Shown here one piece after another: positions 30,439 to 34,504 of a stretch of 34,504 bases of DNA. A program made the position numbers and the translations under genes. This DNA comes from DATLGB01 sp038318085. Lineage in GTDB: Bacteria; Actinomycetota; Thermoleophilia; Solirubrobacterales; Solirubrobacteraceae. The notes under the pieces were generated by a model. That model searched no databases. It was not told the origin of the DNA and was given only the letters and a program-made list of their open reading frames with translations. Numbering within the stretch: the stretch's first letter is position 1; each line of letters opens with the position of its first letter. The stretch spans positions 1 through 34,504 of the forward strand of contig JBBQBV010000023.1 in NCBI GenBank assembly GCA_038318085.1, written 5' to 3'.

Positions 30439-32439
30439 TTACCCGCGGCCTGCGCTGCGAGGCGCACCTCGCGCATGCGCCCGCGCCTCCGCGCGCCGCC
30501 GCAGCAGGCTGCGCACGGGGTCTCCGGAGGGGGGCGGCTCCCCCGGGCGCTCGCGGCCGACCCGCGGCGCGGAGTCCGGCGGCGCGGTCAGGATCACCCG
30601 GCACGGCGCCTTGTTGATCACGTAGCGCGTCGTGTCCCCGACGTAGGTGGAGCGCAGGCCCTCCTTGCCGCCCATGAGCACGCCCCCGCGCACCTGTGAC
30701 GGCTCCTCGGCCGGCATCACGATGGCCTCGACGCCGCGACGGCGCGCCTCGCGCACGATCGCCTGCCCGGCGCTGCGGGCGCGCACCGTGAAGGGCGAGA
30801 CCTCGGCGCCCTCGTACTCCTCCCCGACGGCCTTGGCGCGCGCCAGAGCGCTGCGCGCCCGTTTGAGCTCGCCCTCGGGCAGCCGACCGTCGATGGGCAG
30901 GGACATCGGCAGCACGAACACCCACATCGCCTCGATCTGCGCGCCCTGCTCCTCCTCGTCCGGCCCCTCCTCGGCCGCGAGCCGGCCGGCCGTCTGCATG
31001 ATGTCGTCGTCGAGCGCGTTGCCGAAGATCGGCACGAGGATCGAGCCGTACTCGCCCGACGGCGCCGCCACGCGCGTCAGGGTCCCCTCGGGCACCGTGA
31101 GGCGTCGCGTCAGCGACTTCTCGGACCCGCGCCGGTAGACGACGTACAACACGACGCCGACGAGCATCCAGGTCGGTCCCAGGATCCGGGCCGAGTCGTG
31201 CAGCACCATCACCGACGCGAAGGCGAGCGTGGAGATGAGCGCGCCGAGGACCGCCGGGACCGGTATCCCGCGGACGGTGAAGGGCACGCGGAACGGGCGG
31301 TCGCGGTCGGGCTCGGAGCGACGCAGCACGATCACCGACAGGTGCACGATCGCGAAGGCCACGGTCGCGCCGAACGCGTAGATGGCGCCGAGGAACTCCG
31401 TGTCCTCGGGGATCACGAGCGCGAGCGCGAGCAGCGCGCCGGCGACGATCACGACCGTCGGCGTCCGGAAGCGCGGATGCAGACGCCCGATGCTCGAGGG
31501 GATCTGGCGGTTGACGGCGAGCGCGTAGCCCAGCCGGGAGAGCCCAAGCATCGCCGCGATGCAGGCCGAGAAGAGCACGAGCGACGCCGACAGCCCGACC
31601 ACGAGGCGCACGATCGCGCGCACGCTGTCCTGGTCGATCGCGTCGACGAAGCCGATCAGCGGCGCGTCGGGTCGCTGCTCGGGCCCGTGGCGGCCGCCGA
31701 TCGTGCTCGACGCGACCAGCGCGAGCCCGACGTAGGCGACGGCGAGCGAGGCGAAGCGCGCTGACAGCAGCTTGCGCAGGCCGCGGCGGCTGACCGCGAC
31801 CTGACCCGCGAAGCCCGACGAGGCGTCCAGCGCCGTGAAGGCCACGACCGCGAGCGGGAAGGCGAAGATCACGTCGCGCAGGCTCGCCGGGCCGCCGAAG
31901 CGCACCGGGTGCGTGATGACCGCCGGGTCAAACAGGACGATCAGCCCGAGCAGCAGCAGGAAGATCTGCACGCCGAGGTCGAACAGCGCGAAGATGAAGA
32001 AGCGCTCGAAGCGGCGCGGGTCGACCCCTCGGATGTTGATCGCGGCGACGATCACGATCACGCCGGCCGCGACGACCAGCTCCACCCCGCCCCTGCCGAT
32101 CGGCGCCCAGAACACGGCGAGGTAGTGCGTGATCGTGAACGCCGTCAGCGCGATCAGGATCACGTAGTCGAGCAGGATCGCCCAGCCCGCGATGAAGCTG
32201 ACGAGCTCGTTGAAGGCGTAGCGCGCGATGATCGTCACGCCGCCGCGCTCCTGGTGCAGCGACGCCCCCTCGACGTAGGACCAGGCGGTCAGGACGAAGA
32301 AGATCCCGGCGAGTCCGAAGACGAGCCACGTCCACCCGTGCGCGCGCTCGGCGACGAGGCCCAGGGAGAGATAGAAGCCGGCCGCGACGAAGGCCTGGAC
32401 CAGGCCCCAGAGGATGGGCGAGCCGAGGCGCTTCTTCAT
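30439..32439 (-). CDS. APC-family permease fused to USP domain (second copy)
   Basis: Membrane transporter of 666 residues. About twelve helices (10-455) have the APC fold: helix 1 LGSPILWGLVQAFVAAGFYL, AAINIRGVDPRRFERFFIFA, a loop with LGYALAVNRQIPSSIGRLHP, and VVLYVVYRR at the end. A cytoplasmic USP-like domain follows (about 475-640): EYGSILVPIFGNALDDDIM, AIVREARRRGVEAIVMPAEE, and a nucleotide-loop-like segment ending in VGDTTRYVINKAPCRVI. The final 30 residues are Arg/Pro-rich. The layout is like KimA-type K+ symporters and actinobacterial APC-USP permeases; the substrate is not known. ATG 32439 overlaps the small membrane gene as ATGA, which decides the start. Confidence 0.9.
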   Translation of the reverse strand: MKKRLGSPILWGLVQAFVAAGFYLSLGLVAERAHGWTWLVFGLAGIFFVLTAWSYVEGASLHQERGGVTIIARYAFNELVSFIAGWAILLDYVILIALTAFTITHYLAVFWAPIGRGGVELVVAAGVIVIVAAINIRGVDPRRFERFFIFALFDLGVQIFLLLLGLIVLFDPAVITHPVRFGGPASLRDVIFAFPLAVVAFTALDASSGFAGQVAVSRRGLRKLLSARFASLAVAYVGLALVASSTIGGRHGPEQRPDAPLIGFVDAIDQDSVRAIVRLVVGLSASLVLFSACIAAMLGLSRLGYALAVNRQIPSSIGRLHPRFRTPTVVIVAGALLALALVIPEDTEFLGAIYAFGATVAFAIVHLSVIVLRRSEPDRDRPFRVPFTVRGIPVPAVLGALISTLAFASVMVLHDSARILGPTWMLVGVVLYVVYRRGSEKSLTRRLTVPEGTLTRVAAPSGEYGSILVPIFGNALDDDIMQTAGRLAAEEGPDEEEQGAQIEAMWVFVLPMSLPIDGRLPEGELKRARSALARAKAVGEEYEGAEVSPFTVRARSAGQAIVREARRRGVEAIVMPAEEPSQVRGGVLMGGKEGLRSTYVGDTTRYVINKAPCRVILTAPPDSAPRVGRERPGEPPPSGDPVRSLLRRRAEARAHARGAPRSAGRG

Positions 32440-32606
32440 CGCGTCCGGTGCTCGAACCACAGCCGCAGGCCGCCGGCGAGGCAGAACAGCACGCCGAGCA
32501 CGATGCCCACCGCTGCCGGCCCGCCCCCGAGGGTGAGCGTCCGGACCACGATCGCGACGCCGACGAGCACCATCAGCAGCGGCAGCAGCGTCGTGCGCGC
32601 GCTCAC
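32436..32606 (-). CDS. 56-aa two-helix membrane protein
   Basis: Small protein from GTG 32606. Two hydrophobic helices are evident: LLPLLMVLVGVAIVVRTLTL and, after GGGP, AAVGIVLGVLFCLAGGLRLW, with a basic end (EHRTR). I do not recognise a named family. It is held between two APC-USP genes by 4-nt overlaps on both sides (GTGA at its start, ATGA at its end), which fixes its boundaries and argues strongly that it is translated. It may be an accessory or regulatory subunit of the flanking permeases. Confidence 0.82.
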   Translation of the reverse strand: MSARTTLLPLLMVLVGVAIVVRTLTLGGGPAAVGIVLGVLFCLAGGLRLWFEHRTR

Positions 32607-34504
32607 CCGACGGCCTCGGCCCGCATGGCGGCGTGGACGGCGCCGCGCTCGGCCGCGCCGTCCGGGGTGGACTCGATGACTACCCGGCACGGGCGGTCGG
32701 CCAGGACCGTCTCGAGCGTCCTGCCGAACAGCGACCCGCCGGCGACCCGGCGCGGCAGCCCGATCACGATCGCCGTCGCGCGCATGTCCTCGGCCTCCTC
32801 GATGATCCGGCGCCCGGCCTGCCCGGCGCGGACCTTCTCCCAGTGCCCCGTCACGCGGCGGCCGCCCTGGACGCGCGCCTGCTCGATGATCGAGTCGGCG
32901 GGGGGCGCGGCCGCCAGCAACATGGCGTCGAGCGCCAGCGAGTAGGGCACGGGGATCGTCACGATCAGGTGCAGGCCGTGCCGACGGCGCGCCGCGAGCT
33001 TTGACGCCGTCGCCACGATGCGGGAGCTGTAGCCCTCGTCAGCGCTGACCGCGATCAGCACGGAGTCGTATTCGGCCTCGTGGTCGACGACGGGCTGCGG
33101 GATGGCGACCTTGTGCGTGCTCGTGAGATCCAGGCCGAGCCGCCGGCGGTAGGCGATGTAGATGACGATGCCGAGCACCAGCCAGCCGATGCCGGCGACC
33201 GTCACCTTCGGGGTGAGGATGCAGATGACGACGAACGCGATCGAAGTGAAGGCGCCGCCGACGATCGCGAACACCGGGGCGTCGTAGCCGCCGATGCGCA
33301 CGTTGCCGGGCCCGCGGTAGGGCCGCGGGTGATCGGGCTCCTTCGCGCGCAGGCGTGCGACCGAGACGTGCGCGATCGTGAACGACAGCAGCGCGCCGAA
33401 CGAGTAGATGCTGCCCAAGAAGCTGGCCTGACCGGGGAGGATGGCGAGGATCGCGATCCCGCCGAACAGCAGGATGCCGATCCACGGCGTCCCGTACTTC
33501 GGATGCAGCCGCCGCAGAGCATCGGGCATCTGGCGGTGTATGCCCATCGAGTACACGAGCCGGGAGACGCCGATCAGCCCGGCGTTCGTGGCCAAGAAGA
33601 GGATCGTGGCGGCCAGCAGTCCGACGTAGATCTCCCCCACCTGCTGGAGCGGGCCGAGGTCGATGCTCTTGACCAGGCCGAGGATGGGATCGCCCGCGTA
33701 GCCGCCCTGCTGCTCGGTGAGGCCCAGCAGCGTGTACTTCTCGCCGACGTGCACGGCGCCGGAGGTCACCACGTCCGACCCCGCTGCGGCGGTCTTGACC
33801 GGGAGGGCGCTGAGGGCGACCGAGGGCAGGGTGAAGTAGATCGCGAAGACGGCGTAGCGCACCCGGCTGATCGCCGCCGGAATGGTCACGGACTCGTCTT
33901 TGGCCTCCTCTGCCATGTTGGAGATCGTCTCGATGCCCGTGTAGGCGAGCATCCCGATCGGGATCGCCAGCAGGAACTGGTTCCAGGTCGGAGCCGTGCC
34001 GAGGTGCACGTTGTTCACGAGCGTGTCCGGCGACAGGACGACGAAGACGCCGATCACCACCAGCAACAATTGCGTGGCGAAGTCCACGACGGCCAGCAGG
34101 ACGTTGACGCCGGTGGACTCCTTGACCCCGCGCACGTTGATGATCGACAGCACGGCGATGACCACCGCGCCCCCGATGATGTCCCCGGGCGAGTGGCGCA
34201 GCGCCTCCCAGAAGAGGCCGCCGATGTAGTGCGGCACGAAGAAGGCCGAGATCGACACGGTGATCGTGTAGGTGAGCATTCCCGCCCAGGCCGCGAAGAA
34301 CGACGCGAACTCGTTGAAGGCCCGCCGGGCGAAGGACGACGAGCCCCCCGCCTCGGGGTACATCGCCGTGGCCTCGGCGTAGGAGGCGGCCGTCATGTAG
34401 AAGAACACGCCGGTGATGACGAAGATCACGGGCGTGAGCCCGAGCGCGTAGGAGGCCACGAGCCCGAGCGCGTAGTAGATCGACGAGCCGACGTTGCCGT
34501 AGGC
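32603..34504 (-). CDS. APC-family permease fused to USP domain (first copy, partial)
   Basis: The 5' end lies beyond the window; 633 codons are visible and the reading frame is open at the edge (AYGNVGSSIYYALG, the broken helix 1 of APC transporters). About twelve helices follow, with FARRAFNEFASFFAAWAGML, AVLSIINVRGVKESTGVNVL, GMLAYTGIETISNMAEEAKD and SRLVYSMGIHRQMPDALRRL. A USP-like cytoplasmic domain closes the protein (EAEYDSVLIAVSADEGYSSR to CRVVIES) with a nucleotide-loop-like GGSLFGRTLETVL. It is more canonical than the second copy and only distantly similar to it, so this is not a recent duplication. Its stop overlaps the small membrane gene as GTGA. Substrate unknown; an amino acid or cation is possible. 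Confidence 0.93.
   Translation of the reverse strand, partial: AYGNVGSSIYYALGLVASYALGLTPVIFVITGVFFYMTAASYAEATAMYPEAGGSSSFARRAFNEFASFFAAWAGMLTYTITVSISAFFVPHYIGGLFWEALRHSPGDIIGGAVVIAVLSIINVRGVKESTGVNVLLAVVDFATQLLLVVIGVFVVLSPDTLVNNVHLGTAPTWNQFLLAIPIGMLAYTGIETISNMAEEAKDESVTIPAAISRVRYAVFAIYFTLPSVALSALPVKTAAAGSDVVTSGAVHVGEKYTLLGLTEQQGGYAGDPILGLVKSIDLGPLQQVGEIYVGLLAATILFLATNAGLIGVSRLVYSMGIHRQMPDALRRLHPKYGTPWIGILLFGGIAILAILPGQASFLGSIYSFGALLSFTIAHVSVARLRAKEPDHPRPYRGPGNVRIGGYDAPVFAIVGGAFTSIAFVVICILTPKVTVAGIGWLVLGIVIYIAYRRRLGLDLTSTHKVAIPQPVVDHEAEYDSVLIAVSADEGYSSRIVATASKLAARRRHGLHLIVTIPVPYSLALDAMLLAAAPPADSIIEQARVQGGRRVTGHWEKVRAGQAGRRIIEEAEDMRATAIVIGLPRRVAGGSLFGRTLETVLADRPCRVVIESTPDGAAERGAVHAAMRAEAVG

Noticed and set aside
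1..34504. CRISPR arrays, insertion sequences, phage or integron features
   Set aside because: No regularly spaced direct repeats, transposase, integrase or terminal inverted repeats were seen in reading the window.
30439..34504. Naming either APC-USP protein KimA
   Set aside because: The overall plan is similar, but I cannot confirm the potassium-site residues or clade without an alignment, so only the family is stated.

Overview
The window is very GC-rich (about 70% by eye), densely packed, and uses many GTG starts. Gene content points to a high-GC actinomycete. The best guess is class Thermoleophilia (Solirubrobacterales). Pointers to that class are an Arg-rich beta-type tail on a secreted hydrolase, an AbiEi/DUF559-type orphan protein, a DUF4232 secreted protein, and a mycobacterial-style PhaC-like gene remnant. 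The class is inferred from family recognition, not from a phylogenetic marker.

Layout. 57-1794: a GAF histidine kinase and NarL-type response regulator on the minus strand. They diverge from 1852-4738, a potassium importer (Kup) followed by the AzlC/AzlD branched-chain amino acid exporter pair with 4-nt overlaps. 4755-8254: a two-gene acyl-CoA carboxylase operon (carboxyltransferase, then biotin carboxylase/BCCP) on the minus strand, diverging over 25 bp from a GDSAGG esterase (8280-9308). 9319-9901 is a broken PhaC-like gene. 9898-11967 is a secreted CocE/X-Pro-type hydrolase, then an AlkA-like DNA glycosylase (12191-13072), a fatty-acid desaturase (13069-14034) and a divergent PucR-type regulator (14118-15281) with a 15-bp inverted repeat between the last two. 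15241-16344 is an AI-2E/PerM-type membrane protein. 16413-16600 is the internally deleted remnant of a quinone oxidoreductase, running into a PAS-GGDEF protein (16585-17751). 17767-18907 holds a class II aldolase, a DUF2795 protein and a convergent 58-aa gene. 19013-21152 holds a lytic transglycosylase-like secreted protein, a DUF4232 protein and Aat. 21130-22842 is a PAS-GGDEF-EAL protein. 22915-23438 is a pair of small genes, one with a Cys4 zinc-ribbon-like pattern. 23509-27086 is a heterodimeric ABC exporter. 27041-27955 is an AbiEi/DUF559-like protein, followed by tRNA-Gln(CUG) at 28004-28076.

From 34504 (off the right edge) to 28110 runs one tight minus-strand operon: an APC permease fused to a universal-stress (USP) domain, a 56-aa two-helix membrane protein, a second APC-USP fusion, two RCK/TrkA-type NAD-binding proteins, and a ferredoxin-reductase-like FAD enzyme. 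Five of its six genes touch or overlap the next, and the other junction is 10 nt. Its subunits suggest an ion- or nucleotide-gated transport system, possibly for potassium, without a TrkH/KtrB pore in view. This is the most system-like region of the window.

Transcription. A TANNNT hexamer lies 6-8 nt upstream of the start codon of six genes, the pattern of leaderless actinobacterial mRNAs. At two divergent promoters (1830-1839 and 8264-8273) the two opposing hexamers share the same TA step, which suggests bidirectional -10 elements. Three convergent gene ends share a CTAG in which both stop codons are TAG.
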